Source of the DNA: Owenia fusiformis
Taxonomy: Eukaryota > Annelida > Polychaeta > Sabellida > Oweniidae
NCBI GenBank assembly: GCA_903813345.2
Contig: CAIIXF020000080.1
Coordinates: 1 to 64,000, forward strand
Length of the DNA stretch: 64,000 bases
Direction: 5' to 3'
Notes under the pieces: model-generated
Seen by the model: the letters and a program-made list of their open reading frames with translations, nothing else
What the model was told of the DNA's origin: nothing
The model's database searches: none
Translations under genes and position numbers: made by a program
Part shown: one piece after another, positions 1 to 13,100 of the stretch
Layout of the letters: each line of letters begins with the position of its first letter
Numbering within the stretch: the stretch's first letter is position 1

Positions 1-540
1 CAAAAGGCTTATTATTATATGGGTTAAAAGTTTTTTTAGGATTATCAATACCATGCAAGTTTCCTTGGTTCCCATGATACTACAAGATGACACTACAAGT
101 ATAACCATAATAATCATTAATCAAAGTACTATTGATCTGCCTGTGTGATAACATTTTGTTGCAGATGCTGAACGCCGAACACCAACCGCCAAGCATCGTT
201 CACAAAAAAAGTTGGAGACAAATGTCTCTACTTGTGGTGGTGACATAGATATAAGACCCCAAACCCATCCCAAACAGTTCCTAGATCTATAATGGAGATA
301 AAACCTTAGTTGAATATTCAAATTGAACCAGTAAAACAGATGTAAATTAGGTTCCCTTCTTGAAGTTTCACAAGATCATGAAGCCTGAACAGTTGATTTC
401 ACTCTTTATCAAAAATCATGGATGATTGCTGTTGGATAGGAATGAAATGAATAAAAAAAACTAGCCTATTGAATGTCTGTGCGAATGGTATCAAATAATT
501 TAGAATTCTCAAAGTTGCTTTTCCACTTACTTAGTAACCT
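1..540. other. no feature recognised
   Basis: AT-rich sequence with only short, unsupported frames. Confidence 0.5.
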
Positions 541-790
541 ATGGCGGATCCGGGGGGGGGCATGGGGCCAGCCCCCCCCCCCTAAGTTGGGACCAGAAAA
601 AAGAAAAATTGGGCTCAAAAAATTTTGGGCCAAAAAAGGCCTTCAGGCACCAAAAAGTGGGCCTTTTTGGTCATTACTAGGCATTCTAAGGTCTTATTTT
701 TTTAATTTCAGGCCAAATTTTGAAGAAAATGGGCCTAAAGTTTTCAAAATTTGGGCCCACTTTTCGGTTTTAGGGGCCCAAAATTATTTT
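541..790. mobile_element. hAT-like element, copy 2, right end lost
   Basis: Begins ATGGCGGATCCGGGGGGGG and shares ordered words with 1579-1849: GGCCTTTTTGGTCAT-like, GGCCAAATTTTGAAGAAAAT, GGGCCTAAAG. The right terminus is missing. The 120-codon plus-strand frame over it is repeat-derived. Confidence 0.6.
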
Positions 791-1578
791 CCGCGCAAGC
801 GCGGAAGTTTTTTTCTAAGTTTTTTTCACTGGTAACTCACTTTAATCCATAATCACATATCAATACAGGCTCATTTCCTCTGGCCACCATACCATTGCAA
901 TGTAATGACGGGAAATGGTCGCTGGATTAAGTAATCAAACGTCCCAATTAGTTGAGCGTTTGTTTTTGTTGAATGTTACTAGAAAACAAGGCGTAATTCT
1001 GATTTTGATATTATTGCAATGCACATAAAGCATAGTTCTATGCATGTGAGGAATCTACATGCATAGTTCATTTGATAGAGGGAAGGGGTGGCGTAAACAA
1101 TTTCTGACTGCCAAGTAATAGAAACGGATCAGGCCCAAGGGGGGGGGGGTAAAACCACACCCCCTTGAAGAAAAGTTTCTGACGGGGCTGAGCCCCCCCC
1201 CCCTCGGCAAAAGCAGATTATGAATAATGTAGCCAGTCCATGTTAGTTTCTCGGAGATATCTTTGAAGAATTCCCAACTTATCAAGACAGATAACAATAT
1301 TAAATGTAGATGGCAAAATAAACGCGTAAAATAAACCCATCATGCATGTGACTTGTCAACGAAATAAAAACAAAGAAACAAACATAAAAACCTATGCTCA
1401 TTAATTAAGGGGAAAATCAGATTTAGCAAGCAAACTCCGAGACTTAACAAGAATTTTTGAATATTTTTTGCTTATATCATTCCGATCCTTGTCATGTTTA
1501 TTTTTAAAAATTTGAAAGGAATAATTGATCGGTTAGTTGTCACTTGTACATTTTGCTTGCAATTTGTCACCCCTATTA
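791..1578. other. no gene; G/C-run fragment
   Basis: Mostly AT-rich. At 1125-1205 GGATCAGGCCCAAG, long G and C runs and CCCCTTGAAGAAAAGTTTC suggest another decayed repeat, but no ends could be set. Confidence 0.4.
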
Positions 1579-1849
1579 CACTGGCGGATATGGGGGGAGG
1601 GGGGGCCCAGGGGCCCGGGCCCCCCCCCCCTCGAGTGGGCCCAGAAAAAAAAAATTGGGCCCAAAAAAATTTTTGAGCAAAAAAAGGCCTTGTCGCCCCA
1701 AAAAGTGGGTCTTTTTGGTCATAAATGGGCCTTCTAAGGCCTTATTTTTTCATTTTAGGCCAAATTTTGAAGAAAATGGGCCTCATTTTATTCTCAGACC
1801 AGAAGTTTGGGCCCCCCCCCCCCCTTGTTGGTTCCCAGATCCGCCCCTG
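1579..1849. mobile_element. hAT-like non-autonomous element, copy 1
   Basis: 271 bp with ends CACTGGCGGATATGG and the complement of GATCCGCCCCTG, close to the CAGGGGCGGATC ends common among animal hAT-type repeats. Flanked by TATTA on both sides (1574-1578, 1850-1854); hAT normally gives 8 bp, so superfamily is tentative. Internal runs of G, C and GGGCC words; short frames here are low-complexity. Confidence 0.6.
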
Positions 1850-1854
1850 TATTA

Positions 1855-3104
1855 AAAGATCTGGTTCTGCCTTTATCAGTCAAATTTCATAGTTGTCAAA
1901 TAAAAAATCCCCTTGGCAAGAAGGCCGCAGCTTGTACTTTAAAGAAAGTAGTCGGTCCATGATAGTGTCTGGGAGTTGTCTCTGAAGAATTCTCAACATA
2001 TCAAGATACGGCTGATAATATAAAATGTAGATGGCAAAATAAAACGGCATGCCCCTCTAAACATATGCTCATTAATTAATATGGTTACAAGCAAAAAAGG
2101 ATATAAAAAGGATATATAAAAGGATTTAAATGGTTGCAACGCATTATCTATTTTAACAGAAATCAAGATAGTAACTCATGCAACAAAACGGAAAATGGTT
2201 TAGAAAATAAATCAATGAGATCAACGTTATACAATGATGGAAACAAATCAGATAGTAAAAAATCTTATTCTAATTTAATTCCTAAATCAAGTCTCAACCC
2301 TCCAGACACTGGTGACATTTGAACGCATTTTATCTAATTTAAATTAGAATTCAAATTAGACTTTATCTAATTTAAACAATCAAATCAAATCAAAAGTAAA
2401 ACATGCAAACAGGTATAACTGCTTATTTGATCTAATATCCGAGGAAATGTGCGTCCGGGGTGTGTGACGCTTATTACCAGTCCTACATCGCCGCTGAACA
2501 CCCTGAAAAGAAATCTGCTTATGATAAGTTATTCTTTTTATACCATGGTCAGAGCAATATCTCAGTATTCAATAGCAAGTGATAAATCATATATTTAGAA
2601 TATGGATGATATTGGGATTAGAGGGATGATATGGATATCAACCCGGGTATTTAAAAAAATTTCATTTTTCAAAAACAAATTTTTTAATTTTTTCAAACAT
2701 TTTCTCTCATTCAAAAGAGGATTTTAGATATATTTTGCTCTTGATCATGGTATAAGGTCGTTATTCACCTGTCGGGATGATATTGAGAATATCCCTCGGA
2801 TGATATCAATATTTCCCTCTGTCACTGCGTTCCCTCGGGATATATTCATATCATGTGATATTCCCCATATGAAATCCCTCCTGGTGATTAACTTCTTTGT
2901 ATATACTTTCAACTAAAACAATGAAACAGAAACACAATGCATGCCAAACATTATCTATTGTTATATTATGGTTATTTCATAGTTTGCACTTGTATTCAGC
3001 AACTGTGTTTCTCAAACCAAATATGGGATAAACCTTTTTAGGGTTATCACGTCAGACTTAACACGTCGCTTGAGGCAAGATGCATAAACTATATAATTCC
3101 ACGG
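1855..3104. other. no gene; loose GGGATGATAT words
   Basis: Around 2590-2880, GGATGATATTGGGATTAG, CGGGATGATATTGAGAATAT, CCCTCGGATGATATC and CCTCGGGATATATTC recur loosely in both orientations, perhaps a decayed hairpin repeat. Otherwise nothing seen. Confidence 0.4.
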
Positions 3105-3191
3105 CTATAACTTGAAGAACGCCATTGTTGTGTCTGTACCCCTTTCGGATGGGCCGTATATTGTTCTTGTGTGTATCCTACCCACGGGAAC
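3105..3191 (-). CDS. candidate terminal exon (28 aa, stop)
   Basis: A strong acceptor (TTTTTCTGTTTTGTAG) opens a phase-0 frame reading VPVGRIHTRTIYGPSERG, then TDTTMAFFKL and a TAG stop. The phase would fit exon 35, but the sequence does not resemble the FN3-like repeat that should follow a T-P-P linker, and a second frame is also open here. No clear AATAAA follows closely. Confidence 0.25.
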   Translation of the reverse strand, partial: VPVGRIHTRTIYGPSERGTDTTMAFFKL

Positions 3192-6100
3192 CTACAAAAC
3201 AGAAAAATATATAATTACATTATCAAAAGGGGAAGTCCCGTCTATATAAATCCCTAGATTGAAGTCGTTGAAACATCCCCATATTCTGATATTTGCAACA
3301 AAAGAATGGTAAACCAAAGTCAGTAGTAGTTGTACCTTATGCATGAATTGTAGCTTTTGGGAAAGATGATAAAACGCAAAATATAATTTAAATACTTGGT
3401 GAAGACAGGCATTCATGATCTAACAAGAAATTTAGGGAAGGCGTTGATTATAATTAAACGTAAATGCAAAAGTTGACCATTGCATCTCGGTGGTTATCAT
3501 GACAAATGAATGTTCATTCGAAGACTTCATTTTGCAAATTTGACCCAAAATCACACGAAAAATGGTCAGAATTATGAAAAACTGCATGATTTTGAAAGAG
3601 TTTTTGGCCAGGGGGGGGGGGTTGCCTAAAATAAGTGAAACTTTGAGAACCCACGGGAGTACATGTAATTACTCACTGTAGAAGTTAAATGCACGCGAGG
3701 AAATGTTTTTTTATTTGTGATACTCCCTAGATTTGCTTGTTGTGAATCAATAGAGTAAGAACGATACGTTTTGGATGTAAATAATATTAAAAGTTATTGA
3801 ATGATTTGAAGTGCAATATAGGATATATTCTGCTCGAGAAATTCCGTATTGGAACGAGACGAAGTCGAGTGCCAATACAGAATATCGAGACAGAATATCA
3901 TAATGTAGTTATTAAATTCACACGTTTGGTGTATTTGATATTGCCGAAATTATGTACAAGGGGTCTGTTGCAATTTCACAATTTCAAGCTGTAATCGGCC
4001 CTTGTGCCCGGGAGTAGAAATAAACTATATCTATGACAACATATTTCATGTCACTAAATTTAAACCCCTTATTTATGGAAAATACTTTACATTGTTCTTA
4101 CTATGGATGTTATATAGGATTTAATTCGAATTTGAAATCCGGAATTTTTAGTACTTTAAAAAGATGAATTAAATATGGATGTTCTTTGTACAGTTTGTGC
4201 ATTTACAGGATGTTGTGTACGTAGAAACAGAGAGGCTAGCTACATGTACACGTATTTTAGAGAACTTGTACGTGAACCCTGTCCCTCCCTCAATTTATTT
4301 TTTTTACCATTGGGAAGCTATCGTTCCGAGCTAAACCATAGTGTTATTTATTAAGAATTCCGACGACAAATTGCAGAATTATAGACCGATTAATGCAGTT
4401 TCTCAAATGGCTTGTTTAGAGCCAGAAAAGTGGATTCAGACTGCAACATGGTTGCTATATTGCTCTGGGTTTCGTCAGAGCCGACCGCCCGTGTATGATG
4501 TAGTATTGAAGGCCGGAGTGCAACTAGAGCACGGGTATTTAAAATGTATTCCCAACCTCCCAAAAAGGTTAATTCATCAAAACTACTCCGGGACTGTACA
4601 CACGCGCACGAAACTACTGTAAGAAGAATAGGCGTAACATTCCTGTCGACTTATTAATAAACGTAATTTTTAAAGAAAAATTAAATCACCGAAAAGCGTA
4701 TACAACTGCTTCAAATGTTTGTACATGTGTGCCACTGGACCAATGTGAAATGGAATGATCCGTAATCACTTTAATTGTATTCTATTTAGACGAATCAAAT
4801 ATTCATTGAAACTGAGAAAAACGCAACACTAGAATCTTGTCTGAAAGTTGAGTTAATATAGTCTCTACTACATATGTAAATGAAAAATAATGTAGGTTTA
4901 GTTTAATTAATATGCGTATGCAATCGTTGAGCGAAGGCAACACTGGCGTTAAGCTATGTAAGCACGAACGGTTCGCGGGTTAAGTCCTGTCGCAAAGCAA
5001 GGTAAACGCGAGGTAGTCACACACGCGAAGCGACCGCGCCGCTCAAGTAAAACAAGGGTATCGCACTTGCACGGCAAAGGAGTGTACGGCGGACGGCAAA
5101 GTGACACTTTCGTTAATAGATGAACTGTATTTCTTTATCATGTATTGTAATGACTTTAGTATGAACGAAATTTCCTTTGTGTTCTGGTCTTCTGGAATTG
5201 TCCTATTGGTTCTTGAATGGTGAGGAGACATTGGGTATTAGGAATTGTAACTTTTCACGTTAGATCATATTTTGCGATATATGGGTTTTGTTCTAATAAA
5301 GTAACATGAACAGTAAGTAAACGGCCTAAAAGTTTATTTCCTATACTCCAAGTAAAAATTCAATCCAAGCACAATATTTTACATATTTCCCTACGTTGGG
5401 TCGTGATCGTTGATAAAAACTGTTCTAAAGATGATATTCTGAGATGATAATCAAGAAGAGACGGAAAGTATAGAAAGTTCCACAGGGAAGATTCCAAAAA
5501 GGAGGCGATTAATAATTTCCCATAATTACCAAATAAATGAACCAATAATGAACATTACAAATTAAAGATAATGTCATATTAAATCTACTGGACTTCCTAA
5601 ACCTCCTTTAAATGGAGGCAAATGCTGATTCCCATGAGGAACCAACATTTGAACCAATAGAAAGCCAAGTAGATTATGTAATACACTAGAATATCCTGAA
5701 CTAAAAAATCCTCCTTTATGGGAATTGGAACTTTCCTGATAGAAAAGACATAACAATATGAAAAGAGCCACGATTTTAATGTTATTTATGAATAATATCA
5801 CGTATTGAGTGCAAGTGAATAAAGAATAGAAATGATGTACATCAAATGTATAGAACAATAACATATATCTTGAAACCTAAATCAATGTGATATAAAAATG
5901 AAGTTTGTTTAATGTATATGAAAACCTAAACCCTGTTTCAACACACCTGGAGTTTGCTTTTTCTTGCAATTGCTATCTTCAATTATGACGTTTGCTTTTC
6001 CCTTTCGCAATTGTACTTAGATATTTACATGATGTTGTGATTTCTAGTACATTATTCAAGATGATAATTAAGTTATGACAAACTTTTATACTCAGCCTTT

Positions 6101-6305
6101 GTACCATTTTGGGATACACACTAAATGTAGTCTTTTTGTATTTGTCTATATTATAGCTTAAAGCCATACAGACGTTTTTTCTATATTTTAAAACCCCAAA
6201 AAGTAATAAATATGACACTGTGCTATATGCTATGAGATAAAGAAAATATATCGTGGCTCAGAAATAAAGAAAAACAAATAAAGAAAAATAATAAAAAGAC
6301 TTGGC
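3192..6305. other. no secure gene; one CpG-rich patch
   Basis: A 93-codon frame at 4341-4622 has no recognised motif. At 4925-5105 CG dinucleotides are clustered (ACACGCGAAGCGACCGCGCC), unlike the flanks. At 5578-5736 on the minus strand a good acceptor (TTTTCTATCAG) opens 53 phase-0 codons to a stop; it might be an alternative last exon or a decayed repeat. Confidence 0.4.
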
Positions 6306-6380
6306 ATGGCCGGGATTTGAACCTTCAAAAGCATGGTTAGAAGTCTAAGGCTCTAACCACTCTTATTCTTCTAGACTTAT
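6306..6380 (-). pseudogene. tRNA-like sequence (tRNA-Arg-type relic or SINE head)
   Basis: On the minus strand GTGGTTAGAGCC resembles an A box, GACTTCTAACC an anticodon loop with TCT, and GGTTCAAATCCC a B box, followed by CCATGCCAAG and a TTTTT pol III terminator. The acceptor and T stems do not pair, so it is not a working tRNA. Confidence 0.45.
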
Positions 6381-6867
6381 GGGATGCTATCTTTAATATG
6401 CATTGTTAATTTTATTAAAAAGTTTTCCCACTACAGCAAAATAATTTAAAAAAATAGTCCATGATCATGCTAATAATATTAGAATACATATCTGAGTAAA
6501 TATTCTAATCAAAATTCAATATTAATGATGTTAATCCAGTTTTCATTTTGAAAATCTAGTTCTTGTCATGATTGTAAAAAACATGAGCCCATTTCATAGA
6601 AAGGTAAGACTATTTTCTTCAAAAGTATTCCTTGAAATTCCAAATTTCAGTCTCTAAAGTCTTTGAAAGTCAATTTAACAATTATTATTTCGATTATCAT
6701 ATAATAACGTATACATCTTCTTTTTTAAATGTAGTCTAGATGTAGTTTAAAATAACTTCTGTTACACTGCAACCTATTCCTCTAGGTGTCTAGCTGATTG
6801 GTTTTATAGTGTATATTACATAACAAATATGAAGAAAATTGAATTGAACTGAGCAAAACATGCATAC

Positions 6868-7127
6868 CTCCGGTGGTGTTATATCAATGATAAAGCCATT
6901 AGATACGCCCTCCAACGTGTTACTCTTTCCTGTTCTTCCTCTAACTGTCACATGGAATCTCTGTGCATGTGATAGGTGAACAGGACCATGGACTGTTCCA
7001 GAATAGTTCGTTTTTACACCTGTATCCGTTTCATCATCACTATCTAATATAATTCCTTTTGTAGAAAATGGACGAACATCATCTAATCCATGACCCGTCC
7101 CAACTGCCCATTCAAACCTAGTGTATC
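6868..7127 (-). CDS. exon 35: last secure exon
   Basis: Reads YTRFEWAVGTGHGLDDVRPF, then VHGPVHLSHAQRFHVTVRGR and SNGFIIDITPPE. Contains the A-V-G-T-G-x-G-x-D-D-V strand and a D-I-T-P-P linker, so at least part of another repeat should follow. Donor GTATGC; no stop, so the gene continues leftward. Confidence 0.9.
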
Positions 7128-10100
7128 CTTCAAATAAGCAAATTAATAGTAATAGTCACAGTCACCACCCTGATACTGATAATATCATCATTTTTCAAGA
7201 GATAGATGGTGCTGCTTTTGGTGAATTCTAATTAACATTTCGGAGATGCACTAAAATACTTTTTCTCAGCAAATACTCAACCAATGGCCAAAATTCTTAA
7301 ACTAAGTCAAAGCCAGGGGTATTATCTAGGATGTTTATATTGCAAAACTATTATTTATTCAGTATTGTAGGTCATAGACTGTGTTTTTGTCACCCCTCCC
7401 TTTTTTGAAATCTCAGTTTCAATTTTTGACTAAATTACCTCCATATCTAGAATAGGTATTTACTCACGGTACAATATATCTATCACATTTATTACCCTTT
7501 TCTTGTTAACAAAATATTATATGATACTTTTTCATTGAAAAAGTACATACAAAATATCCCCTGAGATACATTGACTGACTTTTGACTTCATTTGACTTAC
7601 TTTTGAGATTTCAATACTCCTCCCTCGAGAGTTTTGAATGAACTATCGTGTGGTTTCTTAGTTTTTTCTGTACCTCTTCAACTTTGATCCCCACCAACTA
7701 TCCATTTGTTTTATCAAAAATAATATGTTATCCAAATTAAGGTTTAATGGACTTACCAAATGCACTTCTAAAATCTTCAAAGTGGGCTGTGACGGTCATC
7801 TTATCACTTTGTTCATCAATATCTGAATCCCCTCTCACGCCATCTATGATTCTTCCAGCAACATCTGCCTCAATTATCTTAAGTGGCCTTAAAGCAAAAT
7901 GTTTAGATTTTAAAACATATAATAGTTATCATAGTTTGAAGTATTCTTATTTAAAGATCCCTGATAAACTGTCGGTAATTAAATGAAATGATCTATTAAT
8001 ACGAATAACAACGACTGTGCTAGTTTAGGGAAAACAGAGGAAAACTGAGAGAAGCACTATTTCAATCTCAAATATATGATTGATACGACATAAGAACAGC
8101 AAGTTAAAACCCGTGAGTTTTAAAAGTCGATGTTAAGTTAAGATTTTGCCATTTTCCTTCTGATAGCATTACTTGTCATATGCTTAAAAGCAATGCTCAT
8201 GTGTGAAAAACTTCATTTGAAATATTGTAAATATATCTTGAGAGTTAAACGAGCAACACCCTCGTTTATGATATACGGTGAGTTAGGTAGATACCCTATT
8301 GAAATATCAATAAAAACAAGGATAACTAATTTTTGGACTAAATTAGTCACAAGTGACACTTTAAGTAGCAAAGTGTATAAGGCAATGCTAAAACTATACC
8401 TGGAAGGTATTTATAAGTCACAGTGGTTAAGGTGTGTAGAGAATATTTTAAATGAATGTGGTGTTCCAAATATCTGGATATCTCAAAGATTTGATAGTAG
8501 ATTTGCACTGAAATTAAGAGTTAAACGCAAACTAAAAGATCAATTTATTCAAAAATGGAATACAAACCTTCAGGAAAGTACATATCACTTATACAAGGCA
8601 ATTAAGACCAATAAAAACTTTGAATCTTATCTCCACCACCCATTGAGCATACGTCTGTACATCACAAAATTTAGGATGTCAAATCATAATTTACCAATAG
8701 AAATTGGAAAGTATAATAATTTACCAAGACATTCACGAATATGTACACATTGTAACAAATTAGATGATGAATATGATACTATACTAGAATGTTTATTATT
8801 TTAAGATCAAAGGGAGAAATATTTAAATTCATACTTCCAAAACAGGCCAAATATGTATAAATTAACTGAACTATTTTCAAACAAAAGGTATACAATTCAA
8901 CTAAGTAAATTTTTACAAAGTATTTTGAAACTAAATAACTGCCATTAGATATTGTATCGATTTTGTATTACAAGTATATTGTATATGTATTTATACTCAC
9001 AGGTGTGGGTAGAAATAAAATCTAAACTGAAACTGAAAACATATCATACTTATTGTCACAAGATAAATACTAACTAGTTCATACTTGACAGTTATCTGCT
9101 AGCTCTCTAATAGGTGTTTTTCTATTAATATTCACTCACTTGGAAGTCATATTATCTGAAAACTGGCCAGCTTTGTTTTGTGCTTTAACGCTGATGTAAT
9201 AGAGAGGACCAAATATATTAGGATCGAACCGCTCCAATAACACGTCACCCAAATAGCCATCAGTGCCATCTCCCATACTATGATACTCCAAAATATCAGT
9301 GATATCTACACTCATGCATAAATAGATAAGTTTAAAGTCAGTATGTATATAGAATAACAATGCAATGCTTGATACACACCTGTACAAATTATATACCTCA
9401 ACTGCCACTGCGTGAAATATGGGATTCCAACTCTTGACACGTCTAGAAACTGGTCTTTACACGCCGGGTTTCTAGACGTGCCAATTATTTACACCTCTTG
9501 ACACGCGATGAATTCAACTCTTTACACCTCTTTGCACTTCTTGGCACACGCAGTGCAAAGACGTGTAAAGACCATGTCAAAAAGTCTTTGCACGCCCTGT
9601 GACAATTAATGGAATCTCTTGACACGCTCTTGGCACACTGAACAACATAATTATGTGTAAACAACTAACCTAATTACCAATAGCAATACATACAGTATTT
9701 TAACGATTGCAAGTATTTTCTCTGATACTTTTAATTGATATATTTTTTAATCATTCTTTCGCAGATTGTTTGGAACAAGTACATGTAGCAAATATTAAAC
9801 AGACTATTTTGTATGTACGCTGACACATTGACTTATTTAAACATTTTGGCAATTTCATGCCGCCTTTTGAAAATATAAATCAGTTACAGGCAATGCTAAT
9901 CGACGCATTGATCCTAAGTGAAGGAAATACATATCATGATAAGAAAAAGAAAGGCGTTTCAAGGATAAAACGTGCAATAAACTTTGAAAACACTGATACA
10001 TCAGGCCTATTTATATATTTATTTTGTATTAGCTTAATATAAAGATAACCTTACTTTTCGATGAGTATTTGGATTTCGGAGTAATTTGTTTCAAGTTAAG

Positions 10101-13100
10101 TCAATACAAATTATCGCCGACTTAACTTGTGACCATACAAATGATAAATGAGGGGCATTTTAATACACAATTGGGCAAAACAAGCATATTCAATCGAATG
10201 TACCATTCTCTCTGCTGTTCTTTCCCAGCCTATCCATAAACAGACAGGTACAAGTTCCCATAGTTTTCGCAACATCTAATTCTATGATCAATTGCTAGAC
10301 ACAGCAAATATACTAATTAATTGTCTGATTGTGATTCGGGAACGTAGGTTTTTTACATAAACAGGATACTTGGCTGTACATAGGGTTCCTAGTCAACTCG
10401 GACCCTAGTTAACTCGGACCCTAGTCAACTCGGACCCTAGTTAACTCGGACCCTAGTTAACTCGGACCCTAGTCAACTCGGACCCTAGTTAACTCGGACC
10501 CTAGTCAAATTGGACATATTTATCTTTTATTTATTTTCATAGTTTGGTCATTATTATAAAAAATAAAATAAAAGGAATTTAAATCAAATCAAATGTTAAG
10601 ATAAACTATAATGTGACACCTATTTGAGACAATCATAAAACTTTTGTGAAATCAAATAGGATTAAAATGTGCTAATCCAGTGGGGTTACCAATATTATAC
10701 AGTATATGTATGTGTATATTTCATATGAAATGAAACCAATGTCTATTTTGTCCAAAACCTGATAAAAGATACTGAACTTCAATGATGAATGTGGTTGACC
10801 TCTGAAGTAATTTTTCAAACCTGACTAAGAGGTATTTGCATGTTTAAATAAAACATGATTATCAAGGTGCAATTTCAAGTTTTGAACCAAACTATCCATA
10901 ATGTTTTTTATAATAATGTTTTTGATTCTGGGATTTAAAATCAAATAAATGTTTCAAATTGCTCATGAAATGATAATCAAAACTGACATCCTTGAATCTT
11001 TTTAATTTTTTAAACAAAATCTCTATGATAGCATTGGCATGGAAAAAAACAAAACAATTATAGGATAATCCAAAACTGACATCCTTGAATCTTTTTGATT
11101 TTTTAAACAACACCTCTATAATAGCATTGGCATGGAAAAACAAAACAATTATAGGATAATCCAAGACTGACATCCTTGGATCTTTTTAATTTTTAAACAA
11201 CACCTCTATAATAGCATTGGCATGGAAAAAACAAAACAATTATAGGATAATCCAAGACTGACATCCTTGGATCTTTTTAATTTTTAAACAACACCTCTAT
11301 AATAGCATTGGCATGGAAAAACAAAACAATTATAGGATAATCCAAGACTGACATCCTTGGATCTTTTTAATTTTTAAACAACACCTCTATAATAGCATTG
11401 GCATGGAAAAAACAAAACAATTATAGGATAATCCAAGACTGACATCCTTGGATCTTTTTAATTTTTAAACAACACCTTTTATTATCTTCTTTGAAGATTA
11501 TGGTATCCAGCTGAGGATATTTGATTTTGGGGTATATAAAGTCAGGAAATTTTAACTAAATTCAGATATAAATCTACTGCTTAAGCGCCAACATTACTAC
11601 ATTCCTACAAGAAGCTAAATTGAAAAGAGTAAATCATTCAGAATCTGCAACTATATATGTGATAAAATGCCTGTAGTGCATCCTTGTTTGGGCTGTGGAA
11701 TCAACGTTCGACTACGTCAGCAATACTTTGTATGTATTTCTTGCAAAGGATGGCAGCATCGCACCTGTACCCAATTCAGCCAACAGGACTACCGGGATAT
11801 GAAACAAGGAACAGGAATTCTAGCATGGAAGTGTTCAAGATGTCCTTGTATGGATCTAGAAGACCTGCTCAATAGTACTTCCAGCACTGACATAGGATCC
11901 CCTGAAGCTGAGAGCACCGACGTGGATATGGATGTTGATCCAGAGTACAGCACCACAATGCCAGTTGTCAACATGGACCTTCCAAATGGAGACAGTTTTA
12001 ATGTTGACCGTCCATTTGATGTACCAGACAGGTTTGAAGAGGACACTCTTCAGGAGATGTCTCTCCCTACAAACATATCTGAGCCTGTAACAGAGTCGGT
12101 AACCTACAGTATTGTGGAAGGTGCTACACAGCGGGGAAACCCCCTCCTTGTTGACTCCGAGGGGTTCATCTACACAGTCAAGAAGACTCTTCCAGGTCGT
12201 ACTACGTGGAGGTGCAAGGTTCGTGGGAAATCCGGGAACTGCAGCGCTATGGTGTTCCAATCGGAAGACATCTTCAGCAGCAGTCACCATCCTCACAACC
12301 ACTTAGCTAAACCTGGGGAAACAGTGTTGGCCAAGGTGTCTGCTCTCCTCAAGTCTAAAGCCAAAGTGGAACTATTCAAGCCTGGATCGCATCTTGTAGA
12401 AGATGTTATCATCGATGAGGCACCTCCGTCAGATCCTGGTAATGCAGAACTTGTTGTGTCACATCTCATCCGTAAGGTGAATCGGGTTCGACAGCAGCTA
12501 AGGCCTGATGAACCAACAGACTTGGCATTTGAGATTGATGATCGCTACATACCAGAGAATTTCTTACAGAAAGATCTCATCCTGAATGGGGCCCGTCATC
12601 TTGTTCTCGCCACAACAGAGCAGCTCCACCTCCTCAAGAAGGCAAAGACTTGGTATTTGGATGGAACCTTCAAAATTGTACAACTTCCCTTCACTCAACT
12701 CTTCTCTATCCATGGCTTCATGAAGGGTGACGATGGCGATATAAAACAAGTCCCACTACTATTTTCTCTGATGTCACGTCGTCAACGCATCGACTATGAA
12801 GCCCTCTTTGACTGCGTAAAGACCCTCATTCCAGATCTCGCTGTGAAGAAGTTCGTTCTGGATTTTGAACTGGCTACCTGGAAAGCTGTACCCAGTGTAT
12901 TTCCTGATGTTAAGCTTGTTGGATGCGTATTCCACTGGACACAAGCAGTGTGGCGTAAGACCCAAGAGTTGGGGCTTTCTTCGGCTTACAACAGTGACGA
13001 GGCAGTCCACGACTACATCAGAAAGCTACTGGCCCTTCCATTCCTTCCCAGTGAGCATATCTCTGATGCATTCCAGCAGCTAGAGTCAAGATCTACAGGA

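Noticed and set aside
473-835. 120-codon plus-strand frame
   Set aside because: Gly/Pro-rich reading from poly-G and poly-C runs inside a hAT-like repeat.
4341-4622. 93-codon plus-strand frame with NYRPI
   Set aside because: NYRPI recalls a reverse-transcriptase motif, but the rest has no family resemblance and no splice or promoter context was found.
5574-5864. 96-codon minus-strand frame as last host exon
   Set aside because: Acceptor and phase are acceptable but the peptide (SSGYSSVLHNLLGFLLVQ) does not resemble the domain expected; kept only as an open alternative.
10388-10515. CRISPR-like array
   Set aside because: Units are 16 bp with no spacers, in a eukaryotic transposon end, and mirrored at the other end.
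10892-11173. 93-codon minus-strand frame
   Set aside because: Its protein is two copies of the same segment because it crosses the 91-bp minisatellite.
11856-12302. 148-codon minus-strand frame inside the transposase gene
   Set aside because: Antisense to a clearly coding frame with full zinc-finger and DDE motifs; no motif of its own.
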